From: Anaeramoeba flamelloides
Taxonomy: Eukaryota; Metamonada; Anaeramoebidae
DNA length: 64,000 nucleotides
Reading direction: 5' to 3'
Assembly: GCA_027625915.1 (NCBI GenBank)
Contig: JANTQA010000023.1
Location: 8,370,001 to 8,434,000, forward strand
Position numbers and translations under genes: made by a program. The notes beneath the pieces are model-generated. The model did no database searches. It was given only the letters and a program-made list of their open reading frames with translations, and had not been told where the DNA came from. The number at the start of each line of letters is the position of its first letter. Positions within the stretch are counted from its first letter, which is position 1. Of the stretch, positions 47,859-59,211 are shown piece by piece.

Positions 47859-50800
47859 TTAAAAATTTTTGGTTGCCTGTTTCATCATTTGCTGGATAAA
47901 CGAAGGCTTTTGATTTTCTTTTGAAGACAATTTATTCAATTTTGATTCAAATTTTTGAGGTGTTCTTTTTGGAAAATTCTGAGAAGTGTAATCTTCACAG
48001 CTCTCGATGATTTGCATTTTTAATTTCAGCTCATTCTCAAGTAGCCCAGTTTGAGATTTTGTTTTTTTTTTTGAGAGTTCTAGTTCAACAAAACTGTTTT
48101 CAATTTCTGAAATTTGTTTCTCGACGCTTAATTTAATTTGATCTTGCTTTTCTTGCTTTTGTGTAATTAGGACTAAGTTTTGATCTACTTTTCCGAGTTC
48201 TTTTTGTTTTTCAACTCTTTTGAGTATTTTTTCTTTTTGTTCCGATCGAAGTTTATCAATTGTGGTTTGGATTTGTTTTTGGAGTGTTTTTGAGGTTTCG
48301 ATCCCAAATTTTCTTGAATTGATTTTTTCTAATATTTGTTATTTATTAGAGATTGTTTGTTATTCATTAGAGGTTTTCGTTCAAATGTGGCAAATTCGCC
48401 AATTTTGTTACTTTTTGACAAAAGACTCAGAGTTTTTGCTAATAAGAGTTTTTTTAGCGGAAAAGTCCTGGTTTTTTTTTTCGTAAATAATTTATAGATT
48501 TTTGTGAATAATAACTTTTTTGTGAATAGATCGTGGTTTCACGTAAAAGTACTGTATTTTCCACCAATAAAGTACATCGAATAATTGGGTTTGTTGGAAA
48601 AATACGAAATCAATTTGAAAATCTTAATATTTCAGATCTTTTTTTTTTTTTTTTTTTATTTTAAAGGGAGGAAACTAGTTTCCTCTTAGAGCCCTAATTT
48701 CTAAATTTTTGTTTAGAAATATCAATAAAGAGTCATAATTTTCTTTATCATTAACCAACGATAAAATAAATAATGAGTCGTTATTTTGAATAATATCAAG
48801 AATATTATTCTTTAATTGCTTATTATTTTTGTTTATTTGAATTAATTCCTTAATTCAAATTTTTCGATTTTTACCATAGAATGGATGGTCTCAGAGAAAA
48901 TGATCGATATCTTCTATTATTTCCAGATTAGAATGATTTTTACATAAGTTGCAGAATTTTGTTTTTAATTTATTTTTATCATAAACATATGGTTATCTAT
49001 TTAGATAATTTGTGAAATTTCTTAATTTTAAAATGGAAGTTGAGCCTACCCAATTTAAATATTTTTTGTCGTTGGGTTTTTTTTAATTTAAGAAATAAAT
49101 CGAAAATTTCAAAAATTTTATGTTTATTACTTAAATTAAAAAAAAACTTCGTTAGGTTTTCTTGAGTTTTCTGTTTATTTGTGAAGTCTATTGATTTTCG
49201 TTAGATTTTTTTAATTTGATAAATAAAAAGAATTTTTTTCTTTGATTACTCCTTTCTCACAATAAATAAATAAATAAATAAAAAGAATTTTTAAAGAAAT
49301 TTACGATTTATTTTTTTATAAACTCAAAAAAACCTAACCAAAATCAATAGATTTAGCAAATAAAATAGAAAACCTCAATAAAACCTAGAACACTTCACAG
49401 ATAAAACAGAAAACCTCAAGAAAACCGCCGTTAGGTTTTTTTTAATTTTAGAAATTAAAAAAAAACCTAGGCACACTACGGCACTTGATGACCCCACTGT
49501 TTGTTGATATTATTATTATACATAATAATTTTTAAATATTCTTGACCTTTCCATCCAGAACTATTTATAATTAACTTTTGTCTAAATTATTTAGATCTGT
49601 ATTTAATAATTTTAAATTTTCTATTTCCCAATTGATATTTTCATCTTTTTTCTTGGAAAATTTTAATTGTTGTGAAATGTGAACAAATCCTAGTATTTCT
49701 ATTTTTTTTTTTGGGTTTATATCTTCTTTTGTAAATTGATATTCTGGCTTGGTCAAGTTTAGCTTCAGTTTTATAAATTATTCTTGGAGAGTGTGGATTT
49801 ATTTTTAAAAATTTTGTTTCTTTTTTATTTATCCAAACATCTATTGATTCAAAATCTTTTTGATTTAGATTAAAAATTACAAGTCCATAAAATAATTGGC
49901 TAATACATATTGATTTAAACCTTTGTAATTTTACTCGATTGTCGAGTTTTTATTGGTTAAAAATCATCTGTAATTGTTTTAAAACGATCTTTTACTTTAC
50001 CAAAGTTTTTTTGTAAATGTTTTTCTTTTTCTAACCAAAGATATTTCAGATCTTTAATCAAAAAAAAGATTTTTGTGGGGAATAAAACCTAAATATTGGA
50101 TTTCAACTCAAAATTGGATCTGTATTTATACAGCACAACAAAAAGAAAATAAGAAGGAATTTTTTTAGAATTTTTTGTGCATCAATAATTAAAAATTCTA
50201 AATTTAGAACAAACAAACAACAAAAAACCAATTAAGAAAAAGGTGTTGAAATCCAAGATCAAAGAATTTTTTAAAAAAAGGTATTTTACCTCTACAAAAG
50301 TTGATTTTCTCAAGAAGATTGTGAAATTTCCATTAGATCCAAGTGATCGATTTGAAAACAAAACCATTCAACTTTAGTTTCGAAAGTTCTTCAAAATGAA
50401 ATTTTCTGAAAAGAAAAAGAACAAAAAGAAGATAGCAAGCATTTCAAACAATCATTCATGGATTCGTGGTTGTACGGTTAATATGTAAAAAAGCTTTAAA
50501 AAGTGAAATCTCTCATTTGGTGTTCCAGATACTTTAGAAAATTGTTTTGTTGGGGAAATCATTTCCCTTGGATTTGCTCCATACTCAAGGAGTGACTTGA
50601 AACCTAAAATGGTATTGTGAAATTTCCCTTCTTTTGATTGACAAAATTCAAATAACTAAAAAAAAATTTGAAAGAGGATATCATTGTCAAAAAATTCAAT
50701 AAACAGAAAAAAAAAGTTTAAAATTATTCTTAATTTCCAAAAAATAAAATTTAAAAAAAAATTTTTAAGTTTCCTCAATTGCTCAAAAATCAAATTGTAA

Positions 50801-53800
50801 AAAAATTAAAAAAAATTTATTATTTCTTTTGTTAAATTTCCAAAGGGTTAAATTTCTTCAATTTAAAACGAATTGTTTTCTAATAGTACACAATCACTTT
50901 TATTCGATTTAATCTGATTTGTGGTTATATTTTCCTGCCTCTGTATTTGATAAAGTAAGGATTTTGGAAAATTCTTAAGATTATAATTACTCGTTTGAGA
51001 ATTGAAAAAAATGAAAAAAAAAAAATCTTCAATATCTCAAAAATATTCCAATAGAGACACTTCAAACCCAACACAGTTGTTTTCAAAATTATATATTCTA
51101 ACCATTCTAATTGTAAACTGAGGGTCGATCTTTGGCGCTTTTTTCGAAAAATTTCCTCTTTTTTGATTGTTGATTTTTGGAGATTGATCACACTACACGT
51201 GTTGGTTATTTTTTTATTGTTATTAGGCAACATAAAAATTACAAAAATTTTAATTTTTCATTTTAGTAAATTATTTTTAGCCATAATAACTCTACCATTA
51301 ATACACATCTGCAAAAATGATTTCTGAATTTTTCATGTTTTTTTGATAAAATTGTGATTTTTTTTATTTACTACGATACTTTTCTAGTTTGCCCTTGGGG
51401 GTAAGTAAACTCATCAATATAAGCTATTTCCCATAAAGTGGGGCAAATTTTGTTTAAAATATATCTTTTAAACTCAATCTTCAATAAAGTATTTAAACAT
51501 CCAAAATAATTAACTACCATTTATAGATTCTTGATAATAATTCTATTTGTTTCTTAGTATTTTATTACATAAATAAAAGAGATTAAATTTTCTGATCTCG
51601 ATTTTATCTGATATTTTTTAGGTGTTAAAATTGGTATTTATTATTTTCTTTTTGATTGAAACAGCCGTTTCCATAACTTTTTTAATCTCAATCAATTTTC
51701 AAATAGAATTGAAAACATATAACTATATTTGATTGTTTAAAAAATCATTTGTACCCTTTCTTTATTTCCAGTTTTTTATTGAAATTGATGATACATTTTT
51801 TTCACCAAAAAAAGTGCTATTTTTTTTTTTTCATTTTTTTGGAAATATTTCATCCAACAGATTTTGAAATAAATACCTTAGTCATTTATTCAATTGCAAT
51901 TAATATTAAACTTAATTTGGTATCGTCAATTAATGAATACTACCACCAACAAAGATGATTTTTTATGAAATGTAAAAAAAAAATGCCACACTTTTTTGGA
52001 AATATCTTATTTGATGTGTTAGTAACATTCTATTGTATTTAAAAAAGAAAGGTGGTGATTTGGAGTAGAAACTTCAAGAGAAAATCGAAAATACTTTTTT
52101 CAAATTCAAATTAACCCAAACATCTTCAAGGATTTATTAAATGGGATTTGTTGTCATTTTAAACATCAAATATCGTGATGAGTTTACTTATCCCCTGAGG
52201 AAATACCAGAAAAGTATCGTAGTAAATGAAAAAATCACAATTTTATCAAAGAAAAAACATGAAAAATTCAGAAATCATTTTTACACATGTGTAGTTATAA
52301 CTGTCTTTCTGAAAGTAATATAAATATTTTTCAATTGGTTGAATAAATCAATCGTTTTGGATAACCAAAAGAATTACCTCAAAAGTAAAAATAGAATTCT
52401 TTAATTAATATTCCTGGCAACAAAGATTTGGTGTTGTCTAATAATGATGAAAATGGCAATAAACGGGGTAAAAACTAATATAATGCAAGAAATAAAATGA
52501 ATTTTTAGTGTTTTCTTTTTCAGAAAAAATGAAAAAAAAAAATTTGAACTCCTTGAAAAAATATTCTATTTTTAGTTTCTCAGTGGATCAGAATTTTTTG
52601 GCACTTGGCATCTCCAAAATTTGTAATTAGAGAATATCACCAATAAAACCCATGAAAATTTTATCCTGTTTTAGTAGAGTACTAATCCCTTAATTCTTCA
52701 ATAACAGATCGTAATCACTTCAATCAGCATTAATATTTGGCATTTGAATTTTAGGTTTTGCATTCATTAGGTTCTCCCATCCTTACCGTTGTGGAAAAAA
52801 AGTGAAACTGGAAAAAAAGTGAAACACAGTTTTTAATTGGGAACATTACTGAAAATGCAAGGTAAGATCAAGGAAAAAAAGAATAAATAAATAAATAAAG
52901 ACAAAATGAAGTATTCTCCACAATAACAGTTTTTTAAATACTATCTTTTAGTCTGGATTTTTCTTTGATTGATCAATTATTAAAAATTTGTTCAAAAAAT
53001 TGACTATTTTTGAGATCTCCAAAATTACACTACCAATTTCGATAAATCAAGCAGATTTAAATTGTATTTGTTGGGTTGATTGAAAATAATATAATGGGTT
53101 ATTCTTTGAAGTTAATTGGTTTCTTCTTTTAATTGATTTTACTTTTCATTTTCAGTAATGTTCCCAATTAAAAAACCGTGTTTCACTTTTTTTCCACAAC
53201 AGTTATAGTTGTTTCAAAATTTTAACTGATCAAATTCAAAATTATGAGCTGGTAGTGTTTCAAAAAACCCGGAGTATTCTTTGTTTAAGTCAAGTGTTAT
53301 CGAATTTTCAATAAAAATCATTAAAACTGACAGACCTTAACAAGAATGCAAGGGTTTTTTGAAACACTACCAGCTCATAATTTTGAATCTGATCAGTTAA
53401 ATTTTTAAAACAACTTGAAATTCAAATTTTTAAGCTTCGACTTGATCTCATTGTCAAAATACAACCGAAACTCCTGTCCTGGTATTAAAGCCACTTCAAA
53501 GAGGCTCTAATTTTGATAGTCCTAACACAATCAAAATTAGGATTTTTTTTCTTTTGTTTGTTCATTACAAAGCAATAAATTCTTTCGTGGGCTAATTAAA
53601 TGGGTTCGCATTTATTACTCTGAATAAAAAGTGCTAATTAGTATCACAACTATTAAATTATTGTTGTCATCTTCCAATTAATAAAGGAAAATTTTTTTTT
53701 CAAAGTTATTTTAACCTCAAATCGGAGAAAAAAAGCTTTGATCTTCAAGACCAATTAGAGAATGATATTTCAAGAAATTTAATTAAGTTTTTTCCTTCTT

Positions 53801-54381
53801 GCCAAGGAAGAAAAAATTTAATTTTTTCAAATTTGAATTTAACAGTCTCAATAGAATGGTGAAAGTCAATTGACAAATTGTTATTCCATCTCTCTTTTTT
53901 CTTTTTTTCGATTATTTTGTTTTTCTGTTTTTCTGTTTTGGATTAAGGCTAACCTGGTGTAGCTAATTTAAATTTGATAATTTTTAAAGCAATAACAAAA
54001 AAAATGTTGGTTTGTTGTTTGTTCTCGATTATTATCGGAAAGTTGAGTGATAATCGGAAAAGGTCTAAAAATGTTTTCCAGAGGTAATTGAAACAAAATG
54101 AAATAACACAAATTTTTTTTCATTAATGCTAAAGAGATCTCTTGTCTCTCAAACTAATTCTCGTGTACAGTCACGTTAAAGTTTTTCAATGGAAACCCAA
54201 AAAACAGAGAATAAATTTTTCAAAAAACATAATTGAAAAAAAAAAAACAAGGGAAATTACCATCAAGTTTTTTTATTGCCAAATCCAATTTTTTTTCGGC
54301 ATCAAGATGATTTTGTTTAAGTTGTTCTAGTTCTTTGTGGAATTCTTTTTTTGTCTTGGTTGTAGGTTTTATTTCACTCAT
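47859..54381 (-). CDS. coiled-coil protein, two exons across a 5.9-kb transposon-filled intron
   Basis: Exon 1 is 54381-54261: ATG, MSEIKPTTKTKKEFHKELEQ then LKQNHLDAEKKLDLAIKKLD, ending with one extra base at a GTAATT donor. Exon 2 is 48328-47859: it follows a TATTAG acceptor, begins with two bases that complete a Glu codon, and runs 155 codons to TAA. The phases fit. The joined product is 196 residues, mostly heptad-rich coil: KTLQKQIQTTIDKLRSEQKE, VEKQKELGKVDQ, QKQEKQDQIKLSVEKQISEI, LLENELKLKMQII. It ends with a conserved-looking tail KPSFIQQMMKQATKNF. No start exists in exon 2 alone. The intron of 5932 nt contains LINE remains, gene debris and three foldback elements. The link rests on phase, strand and the shared Lys/Glu coil character; two separate fragments are the alternative. 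Function unknown; such short coils are often parts of cytoskeletal or kinetochore complexes. Confidence 0.55.
48639..50095 (-). mobile_element. LINE (non-LTR retrotransposon) remains, 5'-truncated and interrupted
   Basis: The 3' A-tail appears as a T tract (48639-48657). Going upstream on the minus strand: 3' untranslated part; a C-terminal knuckle with CNLCKNHSNLEIIEDIDHFL and HPFYGKNR (one stop within, at about 48889); LKLRNFTNYLNR; an interruption of R7-type sequence (about 49130-49470); then TKPEYQFTKEDINPKKK; and a reverse-transcriptase thumb region, SICISQLFYGLVIFNLNQKD, VWINKKETKFLKINPHSP and RIIYKTEAKL (about 49787-49980). The catalytic palm was not found, so the copy is truncated. 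Several stops and shifts make it dead. Clade not assigned. Confidence 0.75.
49130..49470. repeat. R7 inverted pair interrupting the LINE
   Basis: GTTAGGTTTTCTTGAGTTTT near 49150 faces AAAACCTCAAGAAAACCGCC near 49412, with further mirrored words between. It separates the thumb from the C-terminal knuckle of the LINE, so it was probably inserted there. Confidence 0.6.
50220..51240. pseudogene. decayed coding region R5, copy 2 (ankyrin-like traces)
   Basis: Inverted relative to 36690-38040. On the minus strand about 60 codons are open from 50640 to 50455: KFHNTILGFKSLLEYGANPR then EMISPTKQFSKVSGTPNERF. Near 51140-51040 it reads LQLEWLEYIILKTT. The plus strand of 50260-50440 also looks coding (FKKRYFTSTKVDFLKKIVKF) with a stop inside. 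No intact frame or start; debris of one or more genes within the long intron. Confidence 0.4.
51304..52291. mobile_element. M6 foldback element, long copy, TA target site
   Basis: A 988-bp element. Ends CACATCTGCAAAAATGATTT and AAATCATTTTTACACATGTG, TA outside both; arms of ~150 bp reach AAGTAAACTCATCA on the left and TGATGAGTTTACTT on the right. The termini match the 407-bp copy at 35761-36167. The interior (51490-52020) is repeat R6, which in the other locus lies outside the M6 copy. Confidence 0.8.
52786..53202. mobile_element. M7 TIR element, TTA target site
   Basis: A 417-bp element: CCGTTGTGGAAAAAAAGTGA at the left, CACTTTTTTTCCACAACAG at the right, TTA on both flanks. Arms ~75 bp include AATTGGGAACATTACTGAAA and its complement. 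The left arm carries a duplicated GGAAAAAAAGTGAAAC. Confidence 0.8.
53207..53415. mobile_element. M8 hairpin element abutting M7
   Basis: A 209-bp element with ~65-bp arms: AGTTGTTTCAAAATTTTAAC to AGCTGGTAGTGTTTCAAAAA on the left, mirrored on the right. It begins four bases after M7 ends. No clear target duplication. Confidence 0.75.
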
Positions 54382-54438
54382 TAAAAAAATAAAGTCTGAT
54401 CACAAAAAGAAAATGAAGAAAAAATAAAAAATTTTAAT

Positions 54439-55508
54439 TTTGGATGTTCTAAAGATGAATTATCAAATACTGGAAAAAAATTATTTTGGGTTTCAATTTT
54501 TAGATTTGGAAAAGGAACTTGTAAAAAAATTTCAAAATGAAAATTTATAATAATTCTCCTTAGTAAAAAAAATGTTATCATTTATTGATGGAATGAGATT
54601 TATAATGGATTTTAGGGATATTTGAGCCCTGGTACACTAATATCATTTACACCCAATTACAACAGACTTTGATTTTTATAAATATATGGGAAATAAATAT
54701 TAAGGTTAACAATCTCTGAAACTAAAAAATTGGTTATTTTGTATCTAGTGTGTGGTATGTTGTTATTTTTGTCGTTTGATGATGGATTTTGGACTTGATA
54801 TGAATTTTAATAGTGGTCAAAAATTCAAATTTTTTGCAATTTATTTTTTATTTTGTAATCCAAATTTGTGAGTGTAAGATAATATTTTGGAAGTTAAAGT
54901 TATAAAAAATGTAATTTTTTGGGTTTTTGATTGAAATTTTGATTTCATTTTTGTTAATTACCTGGAAATGAAAATAAATTTTTTCAAAAGCTCCAAAATA
55001 AAACCAAACCGAAAAAAAAATTTCAATTCACAACCAAAAATCAACATTCTTTATTAAATAACTTCCAATATTATAAACATAGACTCATCGATTTGTTTTT
55101 ATCAGAAATTATAATAAATGCATTTTTAAAACCACTTTTTAAATTAAAAAAATGTTGAAGATCAATCAGCTACGAACAAAAACAACTGGTCGTCAAACCT
55201 AATACAAGATATTTTTTTATTTTCTGAGACTGAAAACCTTAATTGTTTAGTGTCACCATATATTTATAAAAATCAAAGTCTGTTGTAATTGGGTGTAAAT
55301 GATATTAGTGTACCAGGGCTCAAATATCCCTAAAAATCCATTATAAATCTCATTCCATCAATAAATGATAACATTTTTTTACTAAGGAGAATTATTATAA
55401 ATTTTCATTTTGAAATTTTTTTTACAAGTTCCTTTTCCAAATCTAAAAATTGAAACCCAAAATAATTTTTTTCCAGTATTTGATAATTCATCTTTAGAAC
55501 ATCCAAAA
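54439..55508. mobile_element. M9 long foldback element, nearly identical outer arms
   Basis: The outer arms 54439-54690 and 55256-55508 are almost perfect inverted copies (for example GGTACACTAATATCATTTAC against GTAAATGATATTAGTGTACC). Inward of them a second, diverged inverted pair (ATTAAGGTTAACAATCTCTG against CAGTCTC...TTAAT) continues for ~70 bp. It lies just upstream of exon 1 of the coiled-coil gene. No coding capacity. Confidence 0.85.
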
Positions 55509-55644
55509 GTAATTATTTTTTCATTTTTTTAATTTCTATTAACTAAATAATCATCACCATAAAAACCTAAAAACTAGTTATTTTTGTTTCTATTTGATAA
55601 AAACTAGTTGTAACATCCATTTATTTCCAATATTTGAGAAATTA

Positions 55645-56176
55645 AACTAGATTCCAAAATTTTGGACACAGTTTAAACAGTTGAAAGAACATCATTACTG
55701 TACTTTAAATTCAAATTGGAAAGAGTTTGATTTTACAAACAATTTCATTTTTTTGTCTTTTTTTGTTTTGTTTTCATTTCCTTTTTTTGCAGTTACGTAA
55801 TCTGTTTCGTTAGATCTGGAATTTTTTTTTCAATGATTGATAGAATGTTAGTGTTGAGTTTGTTTGTTTGGAAAATCAAATACAATTGGTAGATGATATC
55901 TTATCATTTGATCGATCAACAATTGTTGGTGAAATTTCAACAAATTTACCAATACATTTTTTTGTTCCGCTCGTTTCATTATTTTGGACACACCTGTTTT
56001 TATTTTTGAGTTTTCAATTTTTTTTCTTTTATTTGGGTGAAAAAGATTACTTATAAAAACATTAATAACTTGTAACTTAAATGTAGTTTTATATTAGGTT
56101 TGGGAAAATACAATAAATTGGGTTTTTTTTTGCCTATTTTTGATTTTAGGTGTGTCCAAATTTTTGGAACGGGGTT
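55645..56176 (-). mobile_element. M1 element, best copy, TA target site
   Basis: A 532-bp element: left AACTAGATTCCAAAATTTTG then GACACAG; right CCAAATTTTTGGAACGGGGTT, TA outside both. Inverted termini share TTCCAAAA(A/T)TTTGGACACA. An internal GGACACACCTG near 55986 repeats the subterminal motif. Aligns with 39704-40200 and 3288-3814. Confidence 0.85.
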
Positions 56177-57418
56177 TATTTGTCAAAATAATCTATTGGT
56201 TAATTATAGAATTTAAAAAAAAAAAAAGAATTTATTAACCAAAAATCTATATTTCACCTCAAATTTAAGAAAGATATTTTGCAACTTTGGAGTCTGAATG
56301 TTGATAATTGATCCTTTAAATTATGGCGAAATGCATGTTTTTTTCTGAAATTATGGGTTTTTTACTGATTAAAAGATCATTTTTATTTCATGAGATCAAT
56401 AAATAGTAATATTCGGCTAATTATTTTTTAGAGATGGTTGATCTCTTCTAGCACTAATTTAATTTACACCTAATAACGACATACTTTGTTCGTAGGCTTC
56501 TCCTTGGTAGAAACTTATCCCTAAAGAGAAATTACTAATAAATTGTACTTTAATTTATTTTTGAAAATTATGGGTAGTGGATTTTTGATTATTTTTTATC
56601 TAATCCCTCTCAAGTAAATACATCACTTTCGCTGAGTGAGTTATCATTTTTTTATATATAATTGCTCATTTCAGTCTCTAAAATTAACAAACAAGTTAAA
56701 ATATATAGCTTTCACTACAATTTGTGTATTTTGTATTTTTTTGAATTTCCAGTAATTGATACCAAAATTCATATTGTCTCTTATGTTTATTATTAAAAAT
56801 TGAATGGAATTTTTGATCAATAAACTGTTGAAGAAAAAATATCAAAGATAATAAACTGAAACATTTATTCTTTTATGGTGAAAACATAATTATTAAAAAT
56901 CTATTAATTTTAAACTGAATGAAGAGTTACTTGCTGAATTATAAATTTAACAAGGTTATAAAATTTTTGATACTCGGATTTTTGTTCATAAGTAATTTAT
57001 ACAACATATTTTTTCTTTTGAAAAAACATAAGACCTTGAAATACACGAATTTTTCGAAATAAATATATATATATATATTTTATTTTCGGATATTTTTTCT
57101 AAGAAAAATACGATTTAAGTTTTCAATTTGTAAAGGTTAAAAATTTATTTAGTTTAGAGATCTAGACTTAAAATCCGGATTCAATTGCGTTTTTTTGAAA
57201 GAAAATTTTTTATTAAAAAAAAAAATCTTTAATAGAAACCTGGGATTTGGTACTCATTCCAATTAATCAGATTTATTTTTTGAGATTATTTATAATCAAA
57301 TTTGTTTACAATTTTTAAAATGGCCATAAAAATTTCTATTCAAATAATATTTAATAAAAAGAGTGATCAAAAAAATACTCACCATAAGCCACAATAAGTG
57401 TTTGTTAATAATTATTTG

Positions 57419-57451
<33 letters not shown>

Positions 57452-59211
57452 AAAGAACATCTGTTCGCTACTCAATAGTATATCAGAGTTCAAATCAATT
57501 TTAAAAGTAAATTAGGTTAATTTTTTTTAAAATTTTTATATAAAGAATGAAATTTGGATCAAATAGTTTAGATATTTTTCTCAATTTTTTGAAATTTTTT
57601 GTTTTTTTTCTTAAAAAAAATCACCTAAAAATTCACTCTATTTTTTATATTTATTTTACAATTTGATCATTCATTTTTATAATTTCTATTTGAATAATAT
57701 AACTTTTTGAAACCAATGCCATATTTAATTAGGGTTTATTGTCAGTTTATATGATCAATTAATGTATTATTCTTCTATAAAATAAAATATGTTTTTTTAT
57801 TGATAACATAGATTAAAATTTTCTACACATATTATTTTTACAACAATAGATGATTGATTTTTAGTCAAGATTCGTATTAAAAATTGATATTTTTGAAAAT
57901 ATTATTTAAATTCCATTTCAAATCTTAAAATATATTCAAAATAAATTTTTGGTAGTTTTTAAACAAATAAATATTTAAAACCTCCAAATTTAACAATTTT
58001 AACAAATTTTTAATTTCAAGATCTACCCAATAATCGTCAACAAAAAAAACTCATATATTGATTATTAAGTTTTCAATCCTTTCTTATGAAATATTTTTGT
58101 AACCTAAATATTTTTCCAATATATAAAAAATTATTTGTAAAAATTATTATAGAGTTTATTATTGAATTTTTTTTACTAACTAATCAATATTTGGATAAAA
58201 ATTTGAAAAGAAAATCATACATAAAATTATTTCTTTTCTATATGAAAGAAGATCTATAGTTGTCTTACCTGTTTATTACATTTTTACTTGAGAAATATTA
58301 TAAAAAATGCCCAAAGATAAGAATTGTTTCAAACCAAAGACTTAAATTGTCTTTGCCCCTTACCTATTTCACCCAATCAGATCTATTTTATACCATCCAA
58401 TTACACTAATACCATCCCTGATCCTATCTACTAACAATAATCTTCCAGGATATGGTATATGATAAAATCAATCTCAATATTATAAGAGCTAGTTGTGATG
58501 ATTAGCATCTTTAGTTTGTCCTACAGATCTTAAAAAGATGATACAGAAAATGATAAAATCTCTTGTGCCCTAAAATCCTGAGAATTCTCAGAAAAGTCAA
58601 TTACTTTTACTCACCTTGATTTCCAGAATAACAGTATTTTGATTTGAGAAATTTTTTTAAATTTGAGAAATTTCCCTTTTCTTATGACACTTTTTTAAAT
58701 AGAAAGAAATTCAAGTGAATTATTGTTAACAGTGATCTTCGATTTATTTATTTGGTATTTTTATCATTTGTACATTGATTTGGTTTTTGGTTCACTAAAA
58801 TTCCTAAAAATGTTGAATTTTCAAGAATTGAACAAAAGTTAATAAATAGAAATTTAAACCCATTTAAATTTTTAATATACAAGCATGAAACAAGAAGAAA
58901 ATACTGTGTGTTTGATTTCATTAGTTTCCTTTGTGAGTCTGAATGTGGGTATGGACTACTAATAATTATGAAAAATTCAAAATAAAAAACTGGTAATTTT
59001 CACATTCATAAATAATTCCAAATAGTCGAAGACAAACGAAAATAGTTTTTCATAAAAATAAAATCACTTTCTTCTTCAGGGAAAATAGTTGAGGATTAAA
59101 TAAATGCGTGAAATTGTGAAAATACAAAAGTATTGAGTCAAATTAAGAAAAAGTTAAAAAAAATCCTACTTTATTTTTTCGATTTTATTTTTTTAATCCC
59201 AACAAACAACA
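56177..59211. other. 3-kb gene-free interval
   Basis: It holds an R2 piece (about 57690-57850), (TA)n at 57061-57080 and (TTA)n at 57418-57450. At 58310-58600 G+C rises, and the minus strand near 58460 reads IPYPGRLLLVDRIRDGISVI before a stop, a possible gene trace. No gene can be supported. Confidence 0.5.

Noticed and set aside
50182-50367. 61-codon minus-strand open frame
   Set aside because: Hydrophobic reading is the complement of a Lys-rich coding-like trace on the plus strand; neither is intact.
52141-52323. 60-codon plus-strand open frame
   Set aside because: It lies in the right arm of the M6 foldback element and has no matching frame in the other copy.
55868-56056. 62-codon plus-strand open frame and the similar one at 40045-40254 (-)
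   Set aside because: Both lie within copies of the M1 element, and their readings are not conserved between copies.
58310-58600. Possible gene in a GC-richer patch
   Set aside because: The longest protein-like reading is about 30 codons (minus strand) before stops; too little to call.
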